Positions 33,734 to 41,977 of a DNA stretch of 64,000 nucleotides are shown in pieces. The stretch's first letter is position 1, and each line of letters starts with the position of its first letter. The stretch comes from JAJDOD01 sp039024895. Its GTDB lineage: Bacteria; Pseudomonadota; Alphaproteobacteria; Rhodobacterales; Rhodobacteraceae. The notes beneath the pieces are model-generated. The model saw only the letters and a program-made list of their open reading frames with translations, searched no databases and was not told the origin of the DNA. The DNA lies in contig JBCCPJ010000001.1 of assembly GCA_039024895.1 (NCBI GenBank), positions 248,001-312,000 on the forward strand. Direction: 5' to 3'. The position numbers were made by a program, and so were the translations under genes.

Positions 33734-34228
33734 TTACTCGGGCCGCCCTGGCGAGTCGCCAGTTGGCTCAGGGTCGTTGGTCAGCAAGATCAGGGCAATC
33801 GCCCCAATGAAGATCGAGATATCGGCCACGTTGAAGGAGTAAGGGTTCTCAAAACCGCAGCAGGACATATTCAGAAAGTCAGCGACTGCGCCGTAGATAA
33901 TCCGGTCCACCACGTTCCCAAGCGCACCACCAATCACGAAACCGGCCGCAACTTGCACTGTAAGGCGTGGTCGATCCCGGTTCATCCACCAAAGGACCCA
34001 GCCGCAGATTACCAGCGCGAGCGCGATGAGGATCCATTTGTCGCCCAATTGAATGCCGAAATTAATGCCCGTGTTCCAGGCCATCCGGAAATTGAGATAC
34101 GGATCGAAGATCAGCATCCCGCCCCGTGTCTTCAGGTCAAGCGCATGCACCACGATCAGCTTAGTGAACTGATCGGCCATGAACACGAGAAATGCCGTGA
34201 TCCAGAGGGGAAGAAGTGCGCGTATCAA
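33734..34228 (-). CDS. lspA: Lipoprotein signal peptidase LspA
   Basis: Cuts signal peptides of prolipoproteins after lipid attachment in the inner membrane. The 164-residue protein has four membrane helices. The catalytic aspartates are in GNVVDRIIYGAVADFLNM and FNVADISIFIG, and the first helix has the usual ADQFTKLIV. The start is TTG overlapping the purH stop (TTGA), so translation is probably coupled to purH. Confidence 0.93.
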   Translation of the reverse strand: MIRALLPLWITAFLVFMADQFTKLIVVHALDLKTRGGMLIFDPYLNFRMAWNTGINFGIQLGDKWILIALALVICGWVLWWMNRDRPRLTVQVAAGFVIGGALGNVVDRIIYGAVADFLNMSCCGFENPYSFNVADISIFIGAIALILLTNDPEPTGDSPGRPE

Positions 34229-35814
34229 TGCCTGAAATGCCTCATACCGGTAAAGACCATAGCAAGCCCTGCTTCGTTCGCCGCGTCAATAACCGCGTCG
34301 TCCCGCATGGAGCCGCCGGGCTGAATGACCGCCGTCGCACCCGCCTCTGCCGCCGCGAGCAGGCCGTCGGGGAAGGGGAAAAACGCATCGGACGCCACAA
34401 CGGAGCCAATCGCGGTGCTTTCGGGCAGGCCCAACTCCTCCGCCATGCGTTTGGCCTTCAGGGCCGCGATGGTGGAACTGTCGACCCGGCTCATCTGCCC
34501 GGCACCGATGCCGACGGTTGCCCCTTGTTTGGCATAGATTATTGCGTTCGATTTCACATGCTTGGCAACGCGCCATGCAAACAGCATATCTGCTAACTGA
34601 TCGCTCGACGGAGCTTTTTCAGTGACCATGGTCAAGTCATCCACCGTGACGCTTCCGACATCCTCGTCCTGCAGGAGCCACCCGCCAGAAACCTGTCGCA
34701 CCGCAAGGCGCGGTGCCATCGGGTCCGGCAGACCAGCGGTCGTGAGGAGGCGCAGGTTCTTTTTCGCACCGAACACCTCGCGCGCGTCGTCAGTGGCGTC
34801 GGGCGCGATGACGACTTCGGTGAAAATTTCGGAAATTGCCCGTGCGGTGTCCCCGTCGAGAGTGCCGTTCAGCGCAACGATCCCGCCAAAAGCGCTTGTC
34901 CGATCACAATCGAACGCGCGCGAAAACGCCTCCGCGTAGCTGGTGCCACGCGCCACGCCGCACGGGTTGGCGTGCTTGATGATGGCGACCGCCGGGCCAT
35001 CGCTCGGATCAAACTCCGCCGCCAGCCGAAAGGCCGCGTCGGTATCATTGATGTTGTTGTAGGACAGTTCCTTGCCCTGGTGCTGCGTAGCCGTCGCAAC
35101 CCCGGGTGTCCCTTGTCCGTCGGTGTAAAAGGCCGCCGCCTGATGCGGGTTTTCGCCATAGCGCAGGGTTTGTTTCAATGTTCCAGCAAAGGCGCGCCGA
35201 CGCGGTGTCGGTTCGTCCAATGCAGTTGCCATCCACGCCGAAACCGCCGCATCGTAAGCCCCTGTTCGGGCATAGGCGGTCAGGGCAAGTTTCTGCCGAA
35301 AGGCGTAGCTTGTGTGCCCGTCTTGCGCGTCAAGCTCGGCCAGCACGGCGGCATAGTCCTCAACATCGACCACCACATTGACGAAACGGTGATTTTTGGC
35401 CGCCGCACGGATCATGGCCGGGCCGCCGATATCGATGTTTTCAATGGCGGTGTCGTAGTCGGCCCCCGCCGCTACTGTCGCCTCAAACGGGTAAAGATTG
35501 ACAACCAACAAATCAATCGTGCCAATCCCGTGCGCCTCCATGGAAGCCACATGGGCGTTATCATCGCGGAGCGCCAGTAACCCACCATGGACCACTGGGT
35601 GGAGCGTCTTGACCCGACCGTCCATCATCTCCGGGAAACCGGTCAGCTCGGCCACGTCGGTGACGTTCAAACCCGCCTCGCGCAGCGCCTTTGCGGTTCC
35701 TCCGGTGGAGATCAAAGCAATCCCCCGCGCGGATAGTGCGGTGGCGAATTCCACCAAACCGGTCTTGTCAGAGACGGAAAGAAGAGCGCGGCGTACCGGC
35801 TGCAAGTCACTCAT
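34225..35814 (-). CDS. purH: Bifunctional AICAR transformylase/IMP cyclohydrolase PurH
   Basis: Performs the last two steps of IMP synthesis. The 529-residue length is normal. The N-terminal IMP cyclohydrolase (about 1-150, LLSVSDKTGLVEFA and TGGTAKALREAGL) precedes the transformylase with KQTLRYGENPHQ, IKHANPCGVA, and the C-terminal DAFFPFPDGL and TAVIQPGGSMRDD. It overlaps lspA (TTGA) and lies 15 bases after the heparinase-like gene. Confidence 0.96.
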   Translation of the reverse strand: MSDLQPVRRALLSVSDKTGLVEFATALSARGIALISTGGTAKALREAGLNVTDVAELTGFPEMMDGRVKTLHPVVHGGLLALRDDNAHVASMEAHGIGTIDLLVVNLYPFEATVAAGADYDTAIENIDIGGPAMIRAAAKNHRFVNVVVDVEDYAAVLAELDAQDGHTSYAFRQKLALTAYARTGAYDAAVSAWMATALDEPTPRRRAFAGTLKQTLRYGENPHQAAAFYTDGQGTPGVATATQHQGKELSYNNINDTDAAFRLAAEFDPSDGPAVAIIKHANPCGVARGTSYAEAFSRAFDCDRTSAFGGIVALNGTLDGDTARAISEIFTEVVIAPDATDDAREVFGAKKNLRLLTTAGLPDPMAPRLAVRQVSGGWLLQDEDVGSVTVDDLTMVTEKAPSSDQLADMLFAWRVAKHVKSNAIIYAKQGATVGIGAGQMSRVDSSTIAALKAKRMAEELGLPESTAIGSVVASDAFFPFPDGLLAAAEAGATAVIQPGGSMRDDAVIDAANEAGLAMVFTGMRHFRH

Positions 35815-35829
35815 AGAGTCTGGGTCCTC

Positions 35830-37584
35830 TTAATCTGCCACCAGCATGGCCGTGTCCTCGACATCGTAGTCCCGGATCGCATTCGGCGTATCCTGGGTCT
35901 TGGCAAGTGACCAGCTGACGCGCGTGGCATACTCCACCGCGTAGCCAGAGAGAACCACCTGTTTTGTCGCTCGGGGACTGAGGCGAGATTTTTCCAGGTA
36001 AACGCTTGATTCCACTTCCATATCAACGGGACCTTGCATCTGAAACACCCAAAGTTCGCCGCTTTTGAGCGCCATGGAAACGGCCGTTGCATTCATATCC
36101 AGCGTGGCATCCACATGGGGATGGAGGTGGAACCGGATGCTGAACGGCACACCTTTGAGCCGGGATTTGTCAAACATCAGATCAAATTTGCGTTTATCCA
36201 CTTCGGAACGCGCCAGCAGCACGTCCTCGCCTTGGATGGCCCGACCATCAAAGCCCACATGCAGCGTTCGAACATGGGTCAGGCCATGGGTCGCGACATA
36301 GCCGTCATGGCCCACGACAATGCGCGTCCCCCCCTCCACTTCCATACGCTCGAAACCCACCTCCTGTGGTGTTTCGATCAGCAGTTCAGCCTCATTATCC
36401 TTGAGTTGACCTGCACCTCCGAGGCGTGACGAGGAATACCCCTCGATCCCGAGGGTAGAGTGGCTTGGCGTTGCCCTTCCGGCGCGCCGCCAACTGCGCC
36501 CAAAGGTGGCGCCAGACCCGCAATTGACGATGAGAGGGCGCCGACCAGACGTGATTTCCATCGCCAGCGTGGAGGCGTGGGCATTGGCAGACGCGGCCCG
36601 TTCCGGCGGTGGTGCGGCATCGACAATCAGACTGGTGCGCCCGTGGGAAATGCGCGCATATCCCATGCAACGGTCATGGGACGCCATCCCGCGAATGGCG
36701 GCAGTGGCAAGGGCGCGGTCGAGCCGGCCTTCCATCCCCTTGCCCCCGCCGTGGAAACGCGCCAGCCCCCCGTCCGAGTGACGGAGCGCCCGTAACACCG
36801 GCGCCATCGCTGCAATTGATTTTGTAATCGCCTCGTCCGGCACGCCACCTGCGTCCCGCACCGCATCTGCGGCCCAGTTCAGGAGCGTGAAGACGTCCAG
36901 CAGCTCTTCCGGGCTGCGCGTGACAAGGCCGCCATCCGCGTCGATCTCCGCCTTGCACTCCCGCGCCAAAGCATGCGTCGCGACGCTGACATGTTTATCC
37001 ATCCCCTCCAACGCGAGCCCGGCATAAATCAAACCCGTGAGCGCCTCAAAACGCGGCAAACCCGGCGATGCCGCTTTCCAGCGCCGCGCAAGAAACACGG
37101 TTTGTTGGGAGAGAGATTTGAAATAAGCCGTGCTGACGTCGGCATCCTTGCCGTTCAACAGAAGGATTGAGTGATTGATCCACCGGATTAATCGACGCCC
37201 GGTCAAATCTGGCGTCCAGCCGGGACCTTGCCCGTTCGAGAACCTTTGAACCCAGCCGTGGGTCCAATCCTGCGCATGGCGCGCGGCGTGCATATCGCCC
37301 ACGGCAGCAAGATCGTCGAGCCAGGTGAAGCCGTGGAGTTCCACTTCAAAACTTTCGTCCGGCATGGGCAAATCCCAAATCGCCGTGCCGGGGTCCTGCA
37401 CGAGGTAACCCGCAAATAAGAAGTTACCGCCATTGATCTGACGCCCTCTGGCGAAGGACCCGATCGTGCGGGGTTCAGGCGTCGTCGTGAATGCGGTGGC
37501 GGAACCCGTCCAACGTGCCGTGCGCGCATGCGTACGGTTGAGAAAGCGCTCTTTCCGTGTCGACCAGCTTACGTTGTCTGCCAA
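35830..37584 (-). CDS. Heparinase II/III-family protein
   Basis: A 584-residue protein with an all-helical N-terminal half (about 90-330, with GPGWTPDLTGRRLIRWINHS) and a beta-sandwich C-terminal half, as in heparinase II/III-type polysaccharide lyases. The family is standard between rsmB and purH in Rhodobacterales; the polysaccharide is unknown and may be an exopolymer or a cell-surface glycan. No signal peptide is visible. An in-frame double stop lies 30 bases upstream, so the only reachable start is TTG at 37584, with AGGG seven bases before it. Confidence 0.85.
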   Translation of the reverse strand: MADNVSWSTRKERFLNRTHARTARWTGSATAFTTTPEPRTIGSFARGRQINGGNFLFAGYLVQDPGTAIWDLPMPDESFEVELHGFTWLDDLAAVGDMHAARHAQDWTHGWVQRFSNGQGPGWTPDLTGRRLIRWINHSILLLNGKDADVSTAYFKSLSQQTVFLARRWKAASPGLPRFEALTGLIYAGLALEGMDKHVSVATHALARECKAEIDADGGLVTRSPEELLDVFTLLNWAADAVRDAGGVPDEAITKSIAAMAPVLRALRHSDGGLARFHGGGKGMEGRLDRALATAAIRGMASHDRCMGYARISHGRTSLIVDAAPPPERAASANAHASTLAMEITSGRRPLIVNCGSGATFGRSWRRAGRATPSHSTLGIEGYSSSRLGGAGQLKDNEAELLIETPQEVGFERMEVEGGTRIVVGHDGYVATHGLTHVRTLHVGFDGRAIQGEDVLLARSEVDKRKFDLMFDKSRLKGVPFSIRFHLHPHVDATLDMNATAVSMALKSGELWVFQMQGPVDMEVESSVYLEKSRLSPRATKQVVLSGYAVEYATRVSWSLAKTQDTPNAIRDYDVEDTAMLVAD

Positions 37585-37655
37585 CGGCTGCCCTGCCTCT
37601 GTTTTGCCCGTTCATCAGGTCTTGCGCTTTAGAATACTGCTTCGCCGGGTCACTG

Positions 37656-38900
37656 TCATGGACGTTTTTCGAGACAGGCGACAAAAAACCCATCAATGCC
37701 ACCTTTCGATGCCCAATGGTCAGGACGGAGGCGCAAACCTTGCGGCACGCTCCATTGTGGATCATCCGCCATGGGGGCAGTCAGCGTCATCGCGGGTGTG
37801 CGGGCCAGGAAGGCGTCGATTTGCGCTTCGCCTTCCTCGGGCAGCAGCGAACAGGTGCAAAACAACAGACGTCCGCCCGGCTTCAGGAAGAGCGCGGCGC
37901 GATCCAGCAGCTTTGCCTGCAAAGCGACGAGCGCGTCGATGCCGGAACCATCACGGGCGTAGACCAGGTCGGGATGGCGGCGGAGCGTGCCCGTTGCCGA
38001 ACACGGCGCATCAAGCAGGACCGCGTCGTAGAGCTGCGTCGGCACCCACTCCAGCGCGTCGGCCACAACGGTTTCAACGGCGAGGCCGGTGCGGGTCAAG
38101 TTCTCGGTGACGCGTGCCATACGTGCTTTTGAGATATCGAGTGCGGTGACGCTGGCCCCAGTGGCGGCGAGCTGCATGGCTTTACCGCCCGGTGCTGCGC
38201 AGAGATCGAGCACACGCTCAGATGCTTGCGCGTCCAGAACCCGCGCCGCGACGGCAGCACCCGCGTCCTGCACCCACCAGACGCCTTCCGCATAGCCCGG
38301 CAGTGCCGAGACCTGTGTGCCGGGGGCCAAACGGATGGAATCGCCGGGCAGGTTCTCGCCGCCGAGCTTAGCGGCCCACATCTCCGTCTCTTTCGGACAG
38401 GTGATGTCGAGCGGTGGGCGCGCGGCGTAGACCTGCTCCATCGCTTCGACGGCCGCTTTTCCCCACGCGGCGAGCAAGCGCTTCCGCAACCACTTCGGGG
38501 TCACCGAAACGGGCAGCGCGTTCCAGTCGACGTCGCGGCGCAACAAATTGCGCAGCACGCCATTGACCAGTCCGGATTTGGAGCGTGTGACGAGTGACAC
38601 CGCAGAATCCACAACGCCGTGGGGCGCGGACCCCTCTTCAAAGAGCTCATACACGGCAAGTCGAAGCGCGTGCATCACCGGATCTTCCGGCTTCATACGA
38701 AGATGGGGGCCGAGCAAACGGTCGGCGCGATGGGCCCAACGGAACGTCTCCGTCGCAAGGCGCCCGGCGCGGGCGGCCTCTCCGGGCGGCAGACCGGCTG
38801 TCAGTTTCGGAAGGACATCGCCGAGGGTGAGGCCCTCTTCTGTCACCGCCGTCATTGCCTCTACGGCAGCTGCGCGTGCCTGTCGTCCGTCGTCGCTCAT
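37656..38900 (-). CDS. rsmB: 16S rRNA cytosine-5 methyltransferase, RsmB-like
   Basis: A 414-residue S-adenosylmethionine-dependent RNA methyltransferase. An N-terminal NusB-like RNA-binding domain (about 1-130) is followed by the catalytic Rossmann domain with LDLCAAPGGKAMQLA, the PCS motif in LLDAPCSATGTLRRHPD and the TCS motif in LLFCTCSLLPEE; the two cysteines are the catalytic and release residues. RsmB modifies C967 of 16S rRNA in E. coli. The order rsmB - heparinase - purH - lspA is one I associate with Rhodobacterales. Confidence 0.88.
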   Translation of the reverse strand: MSDDGRQARAAAVEAMTAVTEEGLTLGDVLPKLTAGLPPGEAARAGRLATETFRWAHRADRLLGPHLRMKPEDPVMHALRLAVYELFEEGSAPHGVVDSAVSLVTRSKSGLVNGVLRNLLRRDVDWNALPVSVTPKWLRKRLLAAWGKAAVEAMEQVYAARPPLDITCPKETEMWAAKLGGENLPGDSIRLAPGTQVSALPGYAEGVWWVQDAGAAVAARVLDAQASERVLDLCAAPGGKAMQLAATGASVTALDISKARMARVTENLTRTGLAVETVVADALEWVPTQLYDAVLLDAPCSATGTLRRHPDLVYARDGSGIDALVALQAKLLDRAALFLKPGGRLLFCTCSLLPEEGEAQIDAFLARTPAMTLTAPMADDPQWSVPQGLRLRPDHWASKGGIDGFFVACLEKRP

Positions 38901-38945
38901 GGTCTTGCCTTGAAAGAAGAAGGCCTTGCGTTATACCAAAGAGCT

Positions 38946-39122
38946 ATGAGCGACAAGGAACGCAAACTCACGCCGGAAGCGGAACGCGCGCTAGCGGAAG
39001 CGGAAGAGCGTCGCAAGAAAGCGAAGGCGCTGAAACTGCCCACAGAGTTGGGCGGGCGCGATGGGCCGGAGCCCGTGCGCTATGGCGATTGGGAAACAAA
39101 GGGCATCGCTGTCGATTTCTGA
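38946..39122 (+). CDS. DUF1674 / succinate dehydrogenase assembly factor 4-like protein
   Basis: A 58-residue protein ending in the DUF1674 motif GGRDGPEPVRYGDWETKG. SDHAF4, the eukaryotic family member, protects and inserts the flavoprotein subunit of succinate dehydrogenase; the bacterial homologue is likely to do the same. The N-terminal half is a charged helix. It diverges from rsmB with 45 bases between them. The frame opens far upstream, but the family start is the ATG at 38946. Confidence 0.85.
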   Translation: MSDKERKLTPEAERALAEAEERRKKAKALKLPTELGGRDGPEPVRYGDWETKGIAVDF

Positions 39123-39411
39123 GAACCGGCCAGCACGAATGGCGCTGCGACCCATGGGGTGCAGCGTTTTCGGTGCGTTTGTCTGCATTTGAGACTTGAA
39201 ATGGCGGCGCCGCCAAGGGACAGCATAACCGGGATGCCTGCATTTTTCGGAATGCAGGCGGTGTCTGGTCGGTCGCCCCGAAGGGCACTGCCAGCCATGA
39301 ACGTTCGCGGGCAAACCTGCCGAAAAAGCGTTGCGAAAGGGTAATCTCGGCGTGCGCGAGTTGCCTTGGGCGCGCATTCGCAACCCCAAAAGCAACCCGA
39401 CGCGCGGCAAC
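39123..39411. other. Structured intergenic region with palindromes
   Basis: This 289-base gap separates the SDHAF4-like gene from the end of the ABC permease. It contains a perfect 12-base palindrome GGCGGCGCCGCC at 39203-39214 and a nine-base stem GCCTGCATT/AATGCAGGC with a six-base TTTCGG loop at 39236-39259. No T-run follows either. No gene is recognised; a small RNA, a REP-like element or a processed 3' end are possible. Confidence 0.5.
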
Positions 39412-40824
39412 TCAGTCCCGCAGGCTTTCCTCGCGAAGGCCGTCCGCCAAGAGGTTCAACCCGAGCACAAGGCTCATGAGCGAGAGCGCGGGCACCAAGG
39501 CCGGGTGCGGATAGATCGAGAGGAGCTTGCGCCCGTCATTGATCGTTGACCCCCAGTCTGGGCTTTCCGGGCTAAGGCCAAGGCCAAAAAAGCCAAGCGT
39601 TCCAAGGAGGATGGTCGTGTAGCCGATGCGGAGGCAGAAATCGACGATCAGCGGCCCACGTGCGTTGGGCAGAATTTCCCAAAGCATGATGTACCAGGGC
39701 CCTTCGCCGCGTGTCTGACCTGCCGCCACATAATCCCGGGTTTTGATGTCGAGCGCGATACCGCGCACGATGCGGAACACCGTTGGCGAGTTCACAAAGA
39801 CCACGCTCACAAACACAACCAGCAAGTTGGGCGGGAAGGACACGATGCCAAGCGGATCGGCATTCCACGCGATCCCCGCATAGAGCCAGAGGCCAACGAT
39901 CAGCGTTATGGCAAGGTAGATGTTGCGCTTCGTGGGTTGGACGTAGAAACGCGAGTTGATGAGGATCACCGTGAAGATGATCGGGAAGATGAACAACACC
40001 GCCGCCATATAGACAGGGATACCCGTTGCCACGATCTCGGGCGTGACGAGTAGGTAGAACAACAGGATCACCGGGAAGGCCAGGATCAGGTTCGCAACAA
40101 AGGTCAGGAACGTGTCGAGCTTCCCGCCGTAGTAAGCGGCAGGCAGGCCGAGGGTGATCCCCACCATGAAGGCGAAAAGCGTGGCAAATGGTGCTATCTT
40201 CACGACTTCCCAAGAGCCTTTCACCATGCGGCTGAACACGTCGCGCGCCAGGTTGTCCCCGCCGAGCAAGTAATAGGGATAGACCTCGTTGCCATTGGGC
40301 ACAGGGGTGCCGGGCACCTTGTTCTTCAGCCCGGAGATTTGCGCCAATGGATCATGGGTCACAATCAGGTCTATCGCGCCAAAGATCGCCGTGAAGACCC
40401 AGAACATCACAATGGCAAAGCCGATCATGCCGACGACGCTGTCAAAGAGCTTGCCATAGAGGCCGAGTTTGCTTTTGAAGGTGATCGACAGGGCAAAGGT
40501 CAGCGCAAGGGCGATCCACACAGGCAAAAAGCGCGTGGACATGGTGCCGATGATGCCTTTGGCCTCAATGCCCGGGATCAGAATACCACCCACGATATAG
40601 GCGACGGTCACGAGGACCACCCCGAAGAAGCTCCATTTGACGGCCATGCCCGACATGGCGTTGGGGGTTTTCTTGACGACAAGTTGGTCGCCCACGACGT
40701 CAACTTCCGTGTTTAGGAAGCTGGTGACAATCTGCGCGACAACGGCAATGGCGAGGAGCGCCCAGAGCCCGAGGAAAATCGGGTTGAGGAATGAAAGGCT
40801 GCCTGTCCAGGTAAGAGGTTCCAT
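39412..40824 (-). CDS. Peptide-type ABC transporter permease (DppC-like) with N-terminal extension
   Basis: A 470-residue inner-membrane permease. The C-terminal 280 residues match DppC/OppC-type permeases, with the coupling motif region DYVAAGQTRGEGPWYIMLWEILPN near residue 370. The first 180 residues are extra: three or four more hydrophobic helices (FLNPIFLGLWALLAIAVVAQ, WSFFGVVLVTVAYIVGGI, SMIGFAIVMFWVFTAIFG-like) that most DppC proteins lack. It ends the operon; no ATPase gene follows. GG-rich bases precede the ATG at 40824. Confidence 0.85.
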   Translation of the reverse strand: MEPLTWTGSLSFLNPIFLGLWALLAIAVVAQIVTSFLNTEVDVVGDQLVVKKTPNAMSGMAVKWSFFGVVLVTVAYIVGGILIPGIEAKGIIGTMSTRFLPVWIALALTFALSITFKSKLGLYGKLFDSVVGMIGFAIVMFWVFTAIFGAIDLIVTHDPLAQISGLKNKVPGTPVPNGNEVYPYYLLGGDNLARDVFSRMVKGSWEVVKIAPFATLFAFMVGITLGLPAAYYGGKLDTFLTFVANLILAFPVILLFYLLVTPEIVATGIPVYMAAVLFIFPIIFTVILINSRFYVQPTKRNIYLAITLIVGLWLYAGIAWNADPLGIVSFPPNLLVVFVSVVFVNSPTVFRIVRGIALDIKTRDYVAAGQTRGEGPWYIMLWEILPNARGPLIVDFCLRIGYTTILLGTLGFFGLGLSPESPDWGSTINDGRKLLSIYPHPALVPALSLMSLVLGLNLLADGLREESLRD

Positions 40825-40835
40825 ATCCTATCTCC

Positions 40836-41882
40836 TCACGCGATCCGTATCCGGGGGTTCAGGAAGACATATCCAATGTCGGATATGAGCTGCGTCACCA
40901 GCACGACGAAAACGGCCGCGACCGAGCAGGCGAGGAGTAACTCTATGTCGTTATTGCCCGCGGCTTGCACCAGCGTCCAGCCGAAGCCCTTGTAGTTGAA
41001 CAGCGTCTCCACGATCACCACGCCGTTCAAGAGCCAGGGGAACTGGAGCATGATGACGGTGAACGGCGCGATCAGCGCGTTGCGCAGCGCGTGCTTGAGG
41101 ACGATGTTGCGGAAACTCACCCCTTTCAGCCGCGCGGTTCGAATATATTGGGCGGTCATCACCTCGGTCATCGACGCGCGGGTCATCCGGGCGATATAGC
41201 CCATGCCGTAGAGCGCAATGGTCAGGACGGGGAGAAAGAAGTTCTCGAAGGTGGCATTTTCTGCGGCGGAGGTGGCGGTGCCCTTGAACCACTTCACCCC
41301 GGCCGATGATGCGAGGAGCGTAATGAAAATCACGCCGGAGACGTATTCCGGCGTGGCTGTCGACGCGATGGAGAAGGTGGAAAGCGACCGGTCGAGTTTC
41401 GAGCCTTCGCGCATCCCGGCCAAAACGCCGATCAAAAGCGCCGATGGCACCATAAGCACCATCACCCAGAACATCAGCTTCCCAGTGAGGGCGAGGCGCG
41501 TACCGGTGACGGTGCCCACCTCTTCGCGGAAGACGGTGGAAAAGCCCCAATCGCCTTGCAGAACGCCGCAATAGGTCGGTGCCGCCGCCGGGTCCATGCC
41601 GGGTTCAATACAACGCCCAGTGATCTTGCCCTCTTCGGGGTCTTCGAATGTCCAACCGGGCAAAACGCCCAACCAGCGACCATATTTGATGGGCAACGGA
41701 TCAAGGTAGCCCCGTTCGCCGAGCCAGCTGGCGACCTGTTCGTCGCTCATACGCATGTTGCCCTGGGTCTTCGCCAGCTTTTCGAGGTTCGGGTACAAGT
41801 TGGTGAGGAAAAAAACGATAAAAGTCAGGCAGAGCGCGGTGAGAAGCATCACACCAACGCGTCTGAGAATGAATAGAGCCAT
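40836..41882 (-). CDS. Peptide-type ABC transporter permease (DppB-like)
   Basis: A 348-residue inner-membrane permease of the DppB/OppB group. The first helix is LRRVGVMLLTALCLTFIVFFLTNLYP; the coupling motif region is YIRTARLKGVSFRNIVLKHALRN. The length is slightly above the usual 306-340 because of a loop of about 70 residues after helix 1. It is 11 bases upstream of the DppC-like gene and after a hairpin that follows the binding-protein gene. Confidence 0.9.
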   Translation of the reverse strand: MALFILRRVGVMLLTALCLTFIVFFLTNLYPNLEKLAKTQGNMRMSDEQVASWLGERGYLDPLPIKYGRWLGVLPGWTFEDPEEGKITGRCIEPGMDPAAAPTYCGVLQGDWGFSTVFREEVGTVTGTRLALTGKLMFWVMVLMVPSALLIGVLAGMREGSKLDRSLSTFSIASTATPEYVSGVIFITLLASSAGVKWFKGTATSAAENATFENFFLPVLTIALYGMGYIARMTRASMTEVMTAQYIRTARLKGVSFRNIVLKHALRNALIAPFTVIMLQFPWLLNGVVIVETLFNYKGFGWTLVQAAGNNDIELLLACSVAAVFVVLVTQLISDIGYVFLNPRIRIA

Positions 41883-41933
41883 GCTTTTTTCCTGTCCCGG
41901 ACGCGTTCAAGACGCCCTGTTCCCTTGTTGCGA

Positions 41934-41964
41934 AAAGGGCCGCTCCCTGCTGGAACGGCCCTTT
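41934..41964 (-). promoter_or_regulatory. Intra-operon hairpin between binding protein and permease genes
   Basis: A perfect nine-base stem, AAAGGGCCG paired with CGGCCCTTT, has a 13-base loop and lies between the substrate-binding protein gene and the permease gene, 14 bases after the former's stop. On the transcribed strand it is followed by TTCGC, too few Ts to be a full stop. Such hairpins usually let the binding protein be made in excess by stabilising its 3' end or stopping part of the transcripts. Confidence 0.75.
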
Positions 41965-41977
41965 CCTCTGACTTGGT

